From: Terriglobia bacterium
GTDB taxonomy: Bacteria > Acidobacteriota > UBA6911
Direction: 5' to 3'
Length of the DNA stretch: 64,000 bases
Assembly: GCA_020072565.1 (NCBI GenBank)
Contig: JAIQGI010000027.1
Location: 16,244-80,243 of the forward strand
Shown here piece after piece: positions 27,401-36,466 of this stretch; position 1 is the stretch's first letter; each line of letters opens with the position of its first letter. Both the position numbers and the translations under genes were made by a program. The notes beneath the pieces were generated by a model. It ran no database searches. It saw nothing but the letters and a program-made list of their open reading frames with translations, and was not told the DNA's origin.

Positions 27401-27503
27401 ACCAACATCCCGTGCAACGATTCCGCCAACAAAGACAGAATTTCCGTTACTCTAATCTCTTTCGGCAGATGGCTCATGAAACAGCACGACAAATATGACC
27501 GCT

Positions 27504-27773
27504 TCAACGAGGGTGCAGGTTGAGATGAACCAGAGTGGCGCCGCGATCCGGAGTGTCTTCGAAACATATGACGGCAGGATGGCTGCTCAGAAACCGCTGC
27601 ACGATCTGGCGCTGCACTCCGATGCCGCGGCCGTGAATGATGCGCACCTGGGTAAATCCTTTCGCCAATGCCTGGAAGAGGTATTCCTCGACCACGCTCT
27701 TGACTTCCTGAGGCTGGAAGGTGTGCAGGTCAATCCAGTCCTCGATCGGTACCTCGACCGGTTCCTCGGGCAA
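27504..27773 (-). CDS. Small Smr-domain protein
   Basis: 89 residues from a TTG with a GGAG six bases upstream. The Smr (small MutS-related) domain is seen as IDLHTFQPQEVKSVVEEYL and RIIHGRGIGVQRQIV. Smr domains are nucleases or RNA/DNA-binding modules; stand-alone copies are common in bacteria. The usual DLHG is DLHT here. It lies 22 bases after the signal peptidase gene on the same strand. Confidence 0.85.
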   Translation of the reverse strand: MPEEPVEVPIEDWIDLHTFQPQEVKSVVEEYLFQALAKGFTQVRIIHGRGIGVQRQIVQRFLSSHPAVICFEDTPDRGATLVHLNLHPR

Positions 27774-27795
27774 TCCCCGCTCCTGCTTCCGTGGT

Positions 27796-28695
27796 TCAGT
27801 GGATGATCGTGCCGATGCGGCCCAGCTTGACGGAGGTCAGCTTATCGATCAGATGATAGATCGGAATCGCCGGATTCCATGACCAGTAGACAATCATGGG
27901 CGTTCCGATGACGTCCTCGTAGGGAACGAAACCCCAGAAACGGCTGTCCAGGCTGTTGTCCCGGTTGTCGCCCATGGCGAAAACATAGTCGCGCTGGACC
28001 GTGTATTCGCGTGCCACCCTGCCGTCGATCATGACCTGTTCATCCTCGAGCATAGCGTCATGCCCTTCGCGGCGGATGAAGACCTCCCAGGCCGGGAAGT
28101 TGGCGGCTGTAAGTGCCAGCTTCATTCCCTTGCGGGGAACGGCTATGGGGCCGTAATTGTCTGCGTTGAAATCGGACCCGCGTGGAAAAATGTAGCGATC
28201 TGCCTGGCCCGGCGAAAGCACGGCACCGCGGATGTGCTTGGCGTGGGCCGGGTCGGGAACGGCATTGCCATTCACAAACAACATCTGGTTTTTTATCAGG
28301 ATGGTGTCACCGGGCAGGCCGATGCAGCGTTTCAAATACCACATCTGGATGGGCTTCTCGATCTCGTCGCGGCCGCCGGGCCAATCGAAAACAATGACGT
28401 CGCCGCGGGCGACACTGCGGAAGCCCGGTACCCGGAGGTGCGGTATGCGGATCGAGGTGAGCGGAATTGTATACGGGGTCGAGCCGCCGTAGATGAACTT
28501 GTTGACAAAGACACGGTCGCCGATAGCCACCGTATCTTCCATCGAACCAGTCGGGACTTCAAAAGAAGCCATGACAAAGCTGTTGATAATCAGCACAGCG
28601 CAAAGGATGAACGTCAGCTCTTTGACAAAGGTCAGGATCGGGGATCTGGATCCTTGGACCGCGGCAATCTTCTTCGGAACGGGTTTCCCTCTCAT
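27796..28695 (-). CDS. lepB: Signal peptidase I
   Basis: 299 residues. It is an inner-membrane serine/lysine protease that removes signal peptides from exported proteins. One N-terminal helix (FILCAVLIINSFVMASF) is followed by the Ser motif PTGSMEDT, the Lys motif YLKRCIGLPGD and GDNRDNSLDSRFWGFV. The frame is open for 60 more codons upstream, but the ATG at 28695 (MRGKPVPKK) has a GAGAGGAG ahead of it and gives the expected topology. A stretch of about 100 residues between the Lys and GDNRD motifs is longer than in small Gram-positive forms, as in Gram-negatives. It heads the run of lepB, smr, diguanylate cyclase and MinD-like genes. Confidence 0.95.
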   Translation of the reverse strand: MRGKPVPKKIAAVQGSRSPILTFVKELTFILCAVLIINSFVMASFEVPTGSMEDTVAIGDRVFVNKFIYGGSTPYTIPLTSIRIPHLRVPGFRSVARGDVIVFDWPGGRDEIEKPIQMWYLKRCIGLPGDTILIKNQMLFVNGNAVPDPAHAKHIRGAVLSPGQADRYIFPRGSDFNADNYGPIAVPRKGMKLALTAANFPAWEVFIRREGHDAMLEDEQVMIDGRVAREYTVQRDYVFAMGDNRDNSLDSRFWGFVPYEDVIGTPMIVYWSWNPAIPIYHLIDKLTSVKLGRIGTIIH

Positions 28696-29280
28696 GGCTC
28701 CTCTCGTCAGCAACTCAGATAACGTCGCTGTCAGCTGGAAAGAATACCCCAAAGCACTGATGCTTGCACCAGGGGTTTTTTTCTGATCGCAGGGCTTACA
28801 AAAAAACGGCCACGAAGAAAATGAGTTTTTCTTGTCACGAGGCGGCGAATTTTGCCATTCGGACAGGAAAATCAACTTTGCACCGCAGCAGCCGCGCAGA
28901 CCGCAGAGCGGTCTCTGCGATCTCCGCGAACTCTGCGTCGGCGTCTTTTTTGATGCGGCCGTGCCGCGCCATGTCCTTCATTGCCGTCTTTGCTTTTATG
29001 TTTATCGGGCCGTCCCGGTTTTTCCTGATCCTGGGACGGCAGATTGCCGATTGGAAAGCTGATGGGCCTCGGCCCGTAGGGCCGGCTCCCGGAGTCTTGT
29101 CGCGAACTTCTTCGTAGAAATCCGCGCACAAAACCATTATCGTGGGGGCGAACACGACATCCATCGTTTGGGCTTTTCCGTTGCCCGCAGCCAATACTTG
29201 CCGACGGGAGGGGCATCGGCCGGGCGTGCGGGCGGATCGCTAATCCGGATTTCACGACCTTCAGCTACGGAAGAGAGACA
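28696..29280. other. Gap with several hairpins and repeat-like DNA
   Basis: 585 bases without a credible gene between divergent lepB and the SLBB gene. It holds an AGACCGC/GCGGTCT hairpin at 28898-28914 within CTCTGCG-rich repeat-like DNA, a perfect GCCGTCCC/GGGACGGC pair at 29009-29040, and CGGCCC/GGGCCG near 29070. The 'ctctgcg' stretch resembles dispersed intergenic DNA seen in many environmental genomes. Promoters of both flanking genes should lie here. Confidence 0.5.
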
Positions 29281-29907
29281 ATGAAGAAGATCTTGCTTGG
29301 CACGAGTTTGTTTTTCGCAGTTGCAGTTTTGGGCTTCGCACAACAAAAACCGCCGGCTAAGGGCGGTACTCCAAAGCCCCCGGCAGCGGTGGCGCTGCAG
29401 CAAAAAGAGACCGTTCCTCAGGTCAGCGAGAATTTTGTGATCGGCCTGGAAGACGTCCTGCAAATCAACGTGTGGAAGGAACCCGATTTTTCCGTGCAAT
29501 CCGTGGTTGTCCGGCCCGACGGGAAAATCACTCTGCCTGTGATTGGTGACATTCAGGCGAACGGATTGACCACAAAGCAACTGCAGGATAGCTATATCGA
29601 TCGGCTCAGGACATATGTGAAGGACCCGACTGTCACCGTGATTGTGGTGAAGATCGAAAGTCAGAAGGTCTCCATAGTCGGTGCGGTCGGCAAACCCGGA
29701 GCTTATCCTATGGGCGCGCCCATGACCGTGCTGGAATTGATCGCCAAAGCGGGCGGATTGACCGACTATGCCAAGGCTACGCGCATCAAAATTCTGCGAA
29801 AAAAGGACGGTCGTTTACTTTTGTTCAACTACAAAGATGCCATCAACGGCAGGAACCTGAAGCAGAACGTGATCCTGGAAAACGGAGACATGGTCCTGGT
29901 GCCCTGA
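29281..29907 (+). CDS. Wza-like polysaccharide export protein (Poly_export + SLBB)
   Basis: 208 residues with a signal peptide (MKKILLGTSLFFAVAVLGFA). The Poly_export domain runs from about 55 to 130 (YVIGLEDVL-type VIGLEDVLQINVWKEPDFS, then VRPDGKITLPVIGDI) and the SLBB domain follows (VSIVGAVGKPGAYPMG, LIAKAGGLTDYAKA). Members form outer-membrane channels for capsule or exopolysaccharide. The N-terminal Cys of Wza lipoproteins is not seen, and no chain-length regulator or glycosyltransferase genes are adjacent, so it is an orphan component. Confidence 0.9.
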   Translation: MKKILLGTSLFFAVAVLGFAQQKPPAKGGTPKPPAAVALQQKETVPQVSENFVIGLEDVLQINVWKEPDFSVQSVVVRPDGKITLPVIGDIQANGLTTKQLQDSYIDRLRTYVKDPTVTVIVVKIESQKVSIVGAVGKPGAYPMGAPMTVLELIAKAGGLTDYAKATRIKILRKKDGRLLLFNYKDAINGRNLKQNVILENGDMVLVP

Positions 29908-30006
29908 ACAGAACGAGCGCCCGGAACAATTCTGCTGAAACAGGGAATCCCGGGCAGCGCGCGCCTTCGCGCCCAGTTCAAGCCGGCGCAGACGATATTT
30001 CCGAAG

Positions 30007-30075
30007 CGGGGACGTCTTACTTTATCCACCTTGGCAGCCAGGACGGCTGTAAGGACGGGAAAAGCGGAACGTCCC
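30007..30075. repeat. REP-like imperfect inverted repeat (GGGGACGT type)
   Basis: GCGGGGACGTCTTACTTTATCC at the left is matched by an inverted GGGGGACGTTCCGCTTTTCCC at the right, about 25 bases apart. GGGGACGT-ended palindromes of this kind occur as repetitive extragenic elements linked to Y1-type transposases. It lies between convergent SLBB and nadC genes and may act as a transcription boundary. Confidence 0.5.
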
Positions 30076-30084
30076 CCTTCCGTT

Positions 30085-30957
30085 TCAAAGCCTGATCGCG
30101 AGATCGAGGGACACGTCGAGCGCGGCTGAGCTGTGTGTCAACCAGCCTACCGACAGAAGATCGACCCCTGTAGCGGCAATGGCGGCGGCATTTGCTGGTG
30201 TAATGCCTCCGGAAGCTTCAGTGAGCGCCTTCCCTCGGGCCAGATGAACTCCCTGTGCCAGCATGTCGACGGGCATGTTATCCAGGAGAATCGCATCGAC
30301 GCCCAGGCCGAGAGCTTCCTCCAATTCGACGAGCGTATCCACCTCGACTTCGATTTTTACCATGTGCCCTGCGTGCCTGCGCACGCGCCGGACCGCCTCG
30401 GTGATCCCGCCCGCGATCAGCCGGTGATTGTCCTTGATCAGAACCGCGTCATCGAGGCCGAAACGATGATTGGCGCCGCCTCCTGCTCTTACCGCGTATT
30501 TTTCAAGCGACCGCAGGCCCGGCGTGGTCTTGCGGGTACACACGACTTGGGCGCCGGTGTGCGCCACGGCAGCGACGATGCCGCGCGTGGCGGTGGCGAT
30601 CCCGCACAAGCGCCCCAGAAAATTCAGAGCCGTCCGCTCGGCCGATAAAATGGCGCGGGCGGGACCGCTTACCACGGCGAGGTGCTCACCGGCAGGCGCA
30701 TCGCTGCCATCGGCGACGAGAATTTCCGCGCGCACGCGCGCATCGAGGCACCGGAACGCACAGACCGCAACCTCCAGGCCGGCGATGCGCCCCGGGGCGC
30801 GCGCGATCATCGAGGCGACCGCTTCCTCGCCGGCGGCAACAATGGCATCGGTAGTAAGATCGCCGGCACGGCCCAGGTCCTCAAGCAGGGCGCGGCGTAC
30901 GGTCTCTTCGTAAAGCAGAAGATAGGGTGGCGTGACGGATGCTGCTGCGGGCTTCAT
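30085..30957 (-). CDS. nadC: Nicotinate-nucleotide pyrophosphorylase (carboxylating)
   Basis: 290 residues. It converts quinolinate and PRPP to nicotinate mononucleotide in de novo NAD synthesis. Diagnostic stretches: LNFLGRLCGIATATRG, VVCTRKTTPGLRSLEKYAV, GGGANHRFGLDDAVLIKDNH, and ILLDNMP followed by EASGGITPANA, which bind substrate phosphates. Length is normal for the family. Its start lies one base from the nadA stop, so nadA and nadC form one operon. Confidence 0.95.
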   Translation of the reverse strand: MKPAAASVTPPYLLLYEETVRRALLEDLGRAGDLTTDAIVAAGEEAVASMIARAPGRIAGLEVAVCAFRCLDARVRAEILVADGSDAPAGEHLAVVSGPARAILSAERTALNFLGRLCGIATATRGIVAAVAHTGAQVVCTRKTTPGLRSLEKYAVRAGGGANHRFGLDDAVLIKDNHRLIAGGITEAVRRVRRHAGHMVKIEVEVDTLVELEEALGLGVDAILLDNMPVDMLAQGVHLARGKALTEASGGITPANAAAIAATGVDLLSVGWLTHSSAALDVSLDLAIRL

Positions 30958-30958
30958 G

Positions 30959-31999
30959 TCAGCGGCTCGCCTTGGGGAGGTTGATCATCCTCTGGACGGC
31001 GCGGCGGGCACGCTCGGCGATGCCGGGTTCGACCTCGATCACGTGCTCCTCGTACAGAAGGGAATTCAGTATCTTGGGCAGAGTGATGCGCTTCATGTGG
31101 GGGCACAGGTTGCAGGGGCGCACGAACTGAATCTCCGGAAATTCCACAGCCACATTGTCGCTCATGGAACATTCGGTCACCATCACCACACGCCGCGGCC
31201 GGAAGGTGCCAACATGGCGGATCATGCCGGCTGTGGACCCGACGAAGTCCGCTTCGGCAAGCACATCCGGCGGACATTCCGGATGAGCGAGAACGACGAG
31301 ATCGCCGTACTGCTGCCGGTAGTTGCGCAGATCCCGGGCCGAAAACCGTTCGTGAACCTCGCAATGCCCGCGCCAGAGAATCACCTGCACCTTGGTCTGT
31401 CCCGCCACATAGCGGCCGAGATATTCGTCCGGCAGCAGAATGACGCGATCGGCGCCAAGCGACTCCACGGCCGCGACGGCGTTGGCCGACGTGCAGCAGA
31501 GATCCGACTCGGCTTTCACGGCCGCCGAAGTGTTCACATAGGTCACGACCGGCACACCGGGGTAGCGCTCGCGCAGCAGGCGCACATCCTCGGCCGTGAC
31601 GGCATCGGCCAGCGAACAACCGGCCTCGAGGTCGGGGATCAGCACAATCTTTTCAGGATTCAGCAGCTTAGCTGTTTCGGCCATGAAATGAACACCGCAC
31701 AGCACGATCCGCTCGGCGTCTGTCTGGGCCGCTTCCCGAGCCAGAGCCAGCGAGTCGCCGGTCAGGTCGGCAACTCCGTGAAAGATCTCCGGGGTCTGGT
31801 AGTTGTGGGCGAGGATGACGGCCTTGCGCTCCACCTTCAGTCGCCGGATGGCGGCAATGTAGGGGGCATGGACCGGCCACTCGATCTCCGGGATGACGTC
31901 CCGCAGCCGCTCATAAACCGCAGCGGTGCCGCGCTTGACCTCGGGGGTGAAGGCCAGATCCTCCGGCGCGAGGATCGGATCCAGTGCTCTTAGACTCAT
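30959..31999 (-). CDS. nadA: Quinolinate synthase A
   Basis: About 346 residues. An iron-sulfur enzyme that condenses iminoaspartate with dihydroxyacetone phosphate to quinolinate. The three conserved cluster cysteines are visible in [22 protein letters not shown] and [11 protein letters not shown]; the motif [12 protein letters not shown] is at the N-terminal side. Two upstream in-frame ATGs (32032, 32023) lie inside the palindromic operator, whereas the ATG at 31999 has GAGG eight bases upstream, so the last is chosen. No nadB is present nearby; the aspartate oxidase or dehydrogenase must be elsewhere. Confidence 0.95.
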   Translation of the reverse strand: MSLRALDPILAPEDLAFTPEVKRGTAAVYERLRDVIPEIEWPVHAPYIAAIRRLKVERKAVILAHNYQTPEIFHGVADLTGDSLALAREAAQTDAERIVLCGVHFMAETAKLLNPEKIVLIPDLEAGCSLADAVTAEDVRLLRERYPGVPVVTYVNTSAAVKAESDLCCTSANAVAAVESLGADRVILLPDEYLGRYVAGQTKVQVILWRGHCEVHERFSARDLRNYRQQYGDLVVLAHPECPPDVLAEADFVGSTAGMIRHVGTFRPRRVVMVTECSMSDNVAVEFPEIQFVRPCNLCPHMKRITLPKILNSLLYEEHVIEVEPGIAERARRAVQRMINLPKASR

Positions 32000-32014
32000 A
32001 GCTTGTGCCTCACT

Positions 32015-32033
32015 TATGCTCATTATGAGCATA
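32015..32033 (-). promoter_or_regulatory. Perfect 9+1+9 palindrome in the nadA leader
   Basis: TATGCTCAT-T-ATGAGCATA, a perfect palindrome directly before the nadA ribosome-binding site. Its half-site TATGCTCAT recurs upstream of pncA (36637). Position and symmetry suggest an operator for the adjacent NrtR/NadQ-like regulator. Confidence 0.6.
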
Positions 32034-32043
32034 TGGGATCGTC

Positions 32044-32068
32044 AAAAAAATCCGGTCCCTCCGGACCG
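32044..32068 (-). terminator. Promoter-proximal intrinsic terminator before nadA
   Basis: Read on the reverse strand: CGGTCC-GGAG-GGACCG stem-loop, then GA and seven T. It lies just downstream of the nadA -10 box, so a transcript would form it within its first 20 or so bases. It may attenuate nadA or block upstream readthrough. Confidence 0.6.
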
Positions 32069-32077
32069 ATACTTATT

Positions 32078-32106
32078 ATACTAAACTTGAGTATATCTCC
32101 TGTCAA
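32078..32106 (-). promoter_or_regulatory. Near-consensus sigma-70 promoter of nadA
   Basis: Reverse strand: TTGACA (complement of 32101-32106), 17-base spacer, TAGTAT (complement of 32078-32083), overlapping a perfect TATAAT three bases further on. The spacer also holds a six-base inverted repeat (TATACT...AGTATA). Confidence 0.65.
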
Positions 32107-32300
32107 CAGAAACCACGATCCGGCCAATCGGCAGCCACGAGACTCACGAAACAGGCGAAAAACGTTTTCCTGTATTCCGCGGTCTCGCGAAGCGGCTCGC
32201 TGAAATGTGTCGGAGAAACACAAAACTACAGCTTTGCCTTACAGAGCGGGAATTGGAGACGCTTCTCGGTTTCAGTCTTCGCCTCCGAATGGCTGTTCGG

Positions 32301-33290
32301 TCAACCGTGAAGCAGGGCCGAGATGCCGACGCCGGGTGCAGGCCGCTCGCGGAGCACCTCGCGACGGAAGCGGAATAATTCGGCCGGCCTGCCCCCGGTC
32401 CGGGCATCCATGTGCCCCGTCCCTTCCACCAGCCCGCCGGATTCCACCAGGCGCCGCAGGTTTTGTTTGTGGAGCCCGATGCCCGCCAGGGCTTCCACGA
32501 CCCGCTGGAGCTGCAGCAGAGTAAACGTCTCCGGGAGCAGTTCAAAGACGACCGGCCGGTATTTGAGCTTGCCGCGCAGTCGCCCCAGCGCGGTGGCGAG
32601 GATACGGCGGTGATCGAACGCCATGGGCTGCCCGAGAGTATGATTGTGCCCGGGGCCGGTGTGGCCGCAGACGTGCGCTTTCAGTCTCCGGCGGTCACGC
32701 TCGGCCTCGGCTGCGAGGCCGACCTCGTAGATGAGCTCGTAGCGGTCCAGAACGCGCTCCGCCACCCAGTGTGCGCCGCCCAGGCCGAAATAAATGTCGC
32801 CGCGCTCGCGCCTCTCGCGGCGCGTTTCTTTATCTCCGGCGGCCTGAATCCAGCGGTTAAGCGCCGGCGCAATCTGGCCGTCGATGACGGCAGGGCGTCC
32901 GGCGCGCCAGTCCTCCCATGGGAAATACCGGTACCAATCGCGCCAGACGGCTTTTCCTGCCCCCGAAGGCGGGACCTCGCGTACCAGTGCCAGGTAAGCG
33001 ACTGAAATAACCCGGGGCCCCCCGCGGCTTTCTCCGGGATCGCGGTTGCGGTTCCCGAACGTGTAGAGCTGCTCAACGTAGCCGAAGTCGATCCCGGTCT
33101 TTTCGCGCACCCAGCTACGCAATCCCAGCTCCAGAGTGCGATGGCGTCCGGGATTGAATGGCCCGAAAGGCAGGGCATCGAGTGGTGCCGGCAGTGAATC
33201 CGTGAAGGTCTTCACAGCCAGGAATCTCGGCACCTCCCGGGTAACGGCCGTAATCACCGCATTGAGCCCTATGACGATCTGTCCGCCCAA
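32301..33290 (-). CDS. NrtR/NadQ-like transcriptional regulator of NAD genes (Nudix-derived)
   Basis: About 329 residues from a TTG preceded by GAGGAGGGGG; the longer frame to 33494 lacks a site. The N-terminal half resembles a Nudix fold (QIVIGLNAVITAV; a degraded Nudix box region RTLELGLRSWVREKTGIDFG; RVISVAYLALV). The acidic residues of an active Nudix box are missing, as in ligand-sensing NrtR proteins. The C-terminal part (LLPETFTLLQLQRVVEALAG, then KQNLRRLVESGGLV) resembles the NrtR winged helix. NrtR and the related NadQ (COG4111) repress NAD synthesis genes. The linkage to nadA supports this assignment; exact subfamily is uncertain. Confidence 0.75.
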   Translation of the reverse strand: MGGQIVIGLNAVITAVTREVPRFLAVKTFTDSLPAPLDALPFGPFNPGRHRTLELGLRSWVREKTGIDFGYVEQLYTFGNRNRDPGESRGGPRVISVAYLALVREVPPSGAGKAVWRDWYRYFPWEDWRAGRPAVIDGQIAPALNRWIQAAGDKETRRERRERGDIYFGLGGAHWVAERVLDRYELIYEVGLAAEAERDRRRLKAHVCGHTGPGHNHTLGQPMAFDHRRILATALGRLRGKLKYRPVVFELLPETFTLLQLQRVVEALAGIGLHKQNLRRLVESGGLVEGTGHMDARTGGRPAELFRFRREVLRERPAPGVGISALLHG

Positions 33291-33472
33291 CGTCCCCCTC
33301 CTCAGGCAGTAGTGTAAGCCTTTCCGTTGCGGCTGCAAGAAAAACCATGAAACGGGTTGCTGCCGTCCAAGCCACGCAATGTCTTTCGTGGCTGCTTTGT
33401 CCTTGCCCAGCCCATTGATTCCAGGAAACGGCTCAACTACACTGATGCATCCCCTAGGGAGAAAAAGCAGCC

Positions 33473-34525
33473 ATGCTGGTAATGATGAAGGCACATGCCA
33501 CCGCCGCGGAGATCGAGGAGGTCTGTCGCAAGATCGAGGAAATGGGTTTCAGGGCACACGCGATTCCGGGGAGCATGAGGACCGCGATCGGAATTACCGG
33601 CAACCGCGGACCCGTGGAGGCGACAGCCCTGGAGGCCCTTCCCGGGGTTGCGGAATGCGTGCCTGTTTCCAAACCGTACAAGCTTGTTGCCCGCGAGCTC
33701 AGGGAAGACTCGACCACCATTGATCTCGGGGATGGCGTGCTGGTAGGAGGGCCCGAGCTTGCCATCATAGCCGGTCCCTGCGCCGTCGAGAGTCGCGAGC
33801 AGGCCTTTGCCATCGCCGGCGCCGTGCGTGCCGCGGGTGCGCGCCTGTTCCGCGGGGGAGCTTACAAGCCGCGCACGTCCCCATACAGCTTCCAGGGGCT
33901 GGGCGAAGAGGGACTGAAGATCCTCGCCGAGGTTCGCGCCGGGTTCGGACTGAAGATTGTGACGGAAGCCATCGATCACGAGAGCCTGGAACTGGTAGAG
34001 AAGTACGCCGATGTGATTCAGATCGGTGCACGCAACATGCAGAATTTCTCGCTTCTGAGGCTGGCGGGAAAATCCAGCCGCCCGGTGCTGCTCAAACGCG
34101 GCATCTCGGCAACCCTCGACGAATTGCTTATGGCCGCAGAATACATTCTCGCAGAAGGCAATTATCACGTGATATTGTGCGAGCGGGGCGTGCGCACCTT
34201 TGCCGACCATACCCGGAACACACTCGATCTGAGCGTTATTCCCGCGGCGCACCGGTTGAGCCACCTTCCCATCCTCGTCGACCCGAGCCATGGGACGGGA
34301 AGGCGTGAGAAGGTTCTGCCGTTGTCCCGTGCTGCCGTGGCAGTAGGGGCCGATGGCCTGATCATCGAGGTGCATCACAAACCCGAGGAAGCCCTTTCCG
34401 ACGGGAACCAGTCCATTCTGCCGTCCCAGCTGGAGCAACTCATGGGAGAGATCCGTCAGATCGCGGCTGTGCTCGGGCGACGAGTGGCCGGCGGGGAGGG
34501 CCGCGACCAACTCAAGCACGGTTAA
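33473..34525 (+). CDS. aroF: 3-deoxy-7-phosphoheptulonate (DAHP) synthase, type I-beta
   Basis: 350 residues. First step of the shikimate pathway, joining PEP and erythrose-4-phosphate. The N-terminal 70 residues are a ferredoxin-like regulatory domain (MLVMMKAHATAAEIEEVCRK), as in Thermotoga DAHP synthase, where it mediates feedback inhibition. The barrel shows IIAGPCAVESREQ, RGGAYKPRTSPYSFQG, IQIGARNMQNF, LLKRG and ILVDPSHGTGRR. Metal ligands are in the GPCAVES Cys and the DPSH His. It is divergent from the NadQ-like gene. Confidence 0.95.
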   Translation: MLVMMKAHATAAEIEEVCRKIEEMGFRAHAIPGSMRTAIGITGNRGPVEATALEALPGVAECVPVSKPYKLVARELREDSTTIDLGDGVLVGGPELAIIAGPCAVESREQAFAIAGAVRAAGARLFRGGAYKPRTSPYSFQGLGEEGLKILAEVRAGFGLKIVTEAIDHESLELVEKYADVIQIGARNMQNFSLLRLAGKSSRPVLLKRGISATLDELLMAAEYILAEGNYHVILCERGVRTFADHTRNTLDLSVIPAAHRLSHLPILVDPSHGTGRREKVLPLSRAAVAVGADGLIIEVHHKPEEALSDGNQSILPSQLEQLMGEIRQIAAVLGRRVAGGEGRDQLKHG

Positions 34526-34604
34526 GCAGAGATGACGGAATCACGAAACCTGCGAAGGTGGTTTCCTGAGTTCCGCGCATCCTGACGTTTGCGTAGGAAA
34601 AGGC

Positions 34605-35567
34605 ATGGATTTCAGGATTTCTCAGGATGATCTTGCTGAAGCGCGGGCTACGATCGCCGGGCTGGTGCATCGCACACCGGTTTTTTCTTCCCGCGCTCTG
34701 AGCCGGCGTACGGGCCTTTCGGTGTATCTCAAGGCGGAGAATCTTCAGAAAACCGGCTCTTTCAAGCCGCGGGGTGCGTTCAACAAAGTCCGCCACCTGC
34801 CGCGGGCTGAGGCGAGACGCGGCATTATTACCGCCTCGGCCGGAAATATGGGACAGGCCGTCGCCTATGTTGCGGCGCATGAGCAGATTCCCGGCGTTGT
34901 GGTGATGCCGGAGCGAGCCAACTCGAGCAAGGTGGCGGCGGTCAAAGAATACGGCGCCGAGGCCATCCAATACGGCAGGCTCTGGGACGATGCGTTCGCA
35001 CGTTCGCAGGAATTGGCCATCGAAAGAGGGCTGGTTTACGTGCATCCCTTCAAAGACCGCCACGTGCTCGCCGGCCAGGGCACTCTGGCGCTCGAGGTTT
35101 TGGAAGATCTCCCGGATCTGGCGGCGATAGTCATCCCCATCGGCGGTGGTGGGCTGATGGCTGGAATGGCGATGGCTCTGAAGCTGCACAAGCCGGAGGT
35201 GCGCATCATCGGTGTGGAGCCGACCGGCTCGGCGAACATGTTTCTGAGCCGGCGCCAGGGCCGGTGTGCGGATCTGGATGAAGTCACCACCATTGCCGAC
35301 GGTCTCGCTACCAGGAAAACGGATCCGGAAGTATTCGAGATCATCAATGATCTGGTCGACGAACTCGTGACCGTTGAAGATGCGGAAATGCTCCAGGCGA
35401 TTCGCTTCCTGCTCGAACGGGCCAAGCTGCTGGCGGAACCTGCCGGTGCCGCCACCGTCGCAGCCCTGCTGGCCGGCAAAGTCGCTCTTCCTCCGGACAC
35501 CGTGACCGTGGCCGTGGTGAGCGGTGGAAACCTCGATGTCGCCGGAAGGCTCGAGCTCACCTATTAA
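34605..35567 (+). CDS. Threonine ammonia-lyase / serine-threonine dehydratase
   Basis: 320 residues. PLP enzyme that deaminates threonine (or serine) to the 2-oxoacid. The PLP lysine is in QKTGSFKPRGAFNKV, the phosphate-binding loop is GGGGLMAG, and SAGNMGQAVA binds substrate. The C-terminal ACT regulatory domain of biosynthetic IlvA is absent, so it is the short catabolic/TdcB-like type. An AGGAAAAGG site precedes the ATG. It is 79 bases after aroF and could be co-transcribed. Confidence 0.92.
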   Translation: MDFRISQDDLAEARATIAGLVHRTPVFSSRALSRRTGLSVYLKAENLQKTGSFKPRGAFNKVRHLPRAEARRGIITASAGNMGQAVAYVAAHEQIPGVVVMPERANSSKVAAVKEYGAEAIQYGRLWDDAFARSQELAIERGLVYVHPFKDRHVLAGQGTLALEVLEDLPDLAAIVIPIGGGGLMAGMAMALKLHKPEVRIIGVEPTGSANMFLSRRQGRCADLDEVTTIADGLATRKTDPEVFEIINDLVDELVTVEDAEMLQAIRFLLERAKLLAEPAGAATVAALLAGKVALPPDTVTVAVVSGGNLDVAGRLELTY

Positions 35568-35572
35568 AGAAA

Positions 35573-35599
35573 TGACGATTGATGAATGGAGAATCGTCA
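35573..35599. terminator. Inverted repeat between convergent genes
   Basis: TGACGATT and AATCGTCA, eight perfect base pairs with an 11-base loop, in the 38 bases between the convergent dehydratase and hydrolase genes. Probably a two-way transcription stop, although no T-run is attached. Confidence 0.5.
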
Positions 35600-35605
35600 A
35601 TCATG

Positions 35606-36466
35606 TTATGAAGCGGCGTGTTTTTTGAACCAATCCAGCATGCGCCGCCATCCGTCTTCCGCCGCCTCCTTCTGATAACTGGGTCGGTAATCAGCAAAGA
35701 ACCCATGCTGGGCCTCGGGGTAGACTATGATTTCTGAAGGGTTGCCCGCCGCCTTGAGGGCCTTGCGCATGCGCTCCACCGTATCCGGCGGGATGCCTGT
35801 GTCCTTGCCGCCGTAAAGACCCAACACCGGCGCTTTCATTTCAGGCACCAGGTCGATTGGATTCCTGGGCGTCAGCTCCGTTGGCTGCCCAACCAGCCGG
35901 CCATACCAGGCTGCTCCGGCCTGCAGCTTGGGATTATGCGCTGCATAAAGCCACACGATCCGTCCGCCCCAGCAAAATCCTGTGATCGCCAGCCGGCTTG
36001 CATCTCCTCCGGACTTGCTGGCCCATGCTGCCGCGGCGTCGAGGTCCGACAGGACTTGAGCATCCGGCACTCTGGAGACGACCTTGGAGACAATCTCGTT
36101 GATGTCGGACATCTTGGCTACGTCGCCCTGGCGGGCGTAAAGCTCCGGGGCGACGGCCAGATAGCCGGCCTTGGCAAAGCGGCGGCAAATGTCCTTGATG
36201 TGTTCGTGAACCCCGAAAATCTCCTGGACGACCAGCACGGTCGGAAAAGGCCCGCCAGTAGCGGGCATCGCCCGGTATGCCGGGATCTGGCCATCTTTCA
36301 CTTGGATTTTCACCTCCTCGGCGGTAAGGCCCACGGAACTGGTTGTAATCGTCTGTGCGGAGATCGGTTGAGCAGAAAGGGCAAAGCCCGCGGTCAAGGT
36401 TGTGACGATGAACTCGCGGCGTGAAAATTGGTTCTGTTGCGAGGAATTCCGCAGATCTTCATTCAT
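35606..36466 (-). CDS. Tat-exported dienelactone hydrolase family protein
   Basis: 286 residues. The twin-arginine signal [13 protein letters not shown] is at residues 15-27, so it should be exported folded. The mature part is an alpha/beta hydrolase: nucleophile Cys in GFCWGG, Asp in YGGKDTGIP and His in EAQHGFFAD, the classic Cys-Asp-His triad of dienelactone hydrolases. The motif [14 protein letters not shown] is typical of the family. The exact ester substrate is unknown. A strong AAGGAGGTGG lies before the ATG. Confidence 0.93.
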   Translation of the reverse strand: MNEDLRNSSQQNQFSRREFIVTTLTAGFALSAQPISAQTITTSSVGLTAEEVKIQVKDGQIPAYRAMPATGGPFPTVLVVQEIFGVHEHIKDICRRFAKAGYLAVAPELYARQGDVAKMSDINEIVSKVVSRVPDAQVLSDLDAAAAWASKSGGDASRLAITGFCWGGRIVWLYAAHNPKLQAGAAWYGRLVGQPTELTPRNPIDLVPEMKAPVLGLYGGKDTGIPPDTVERMRKALKAAGNPSEIIVYPEAQHGFFADYRPSYQKEAAEDGWRRMLDWFKKHAAS

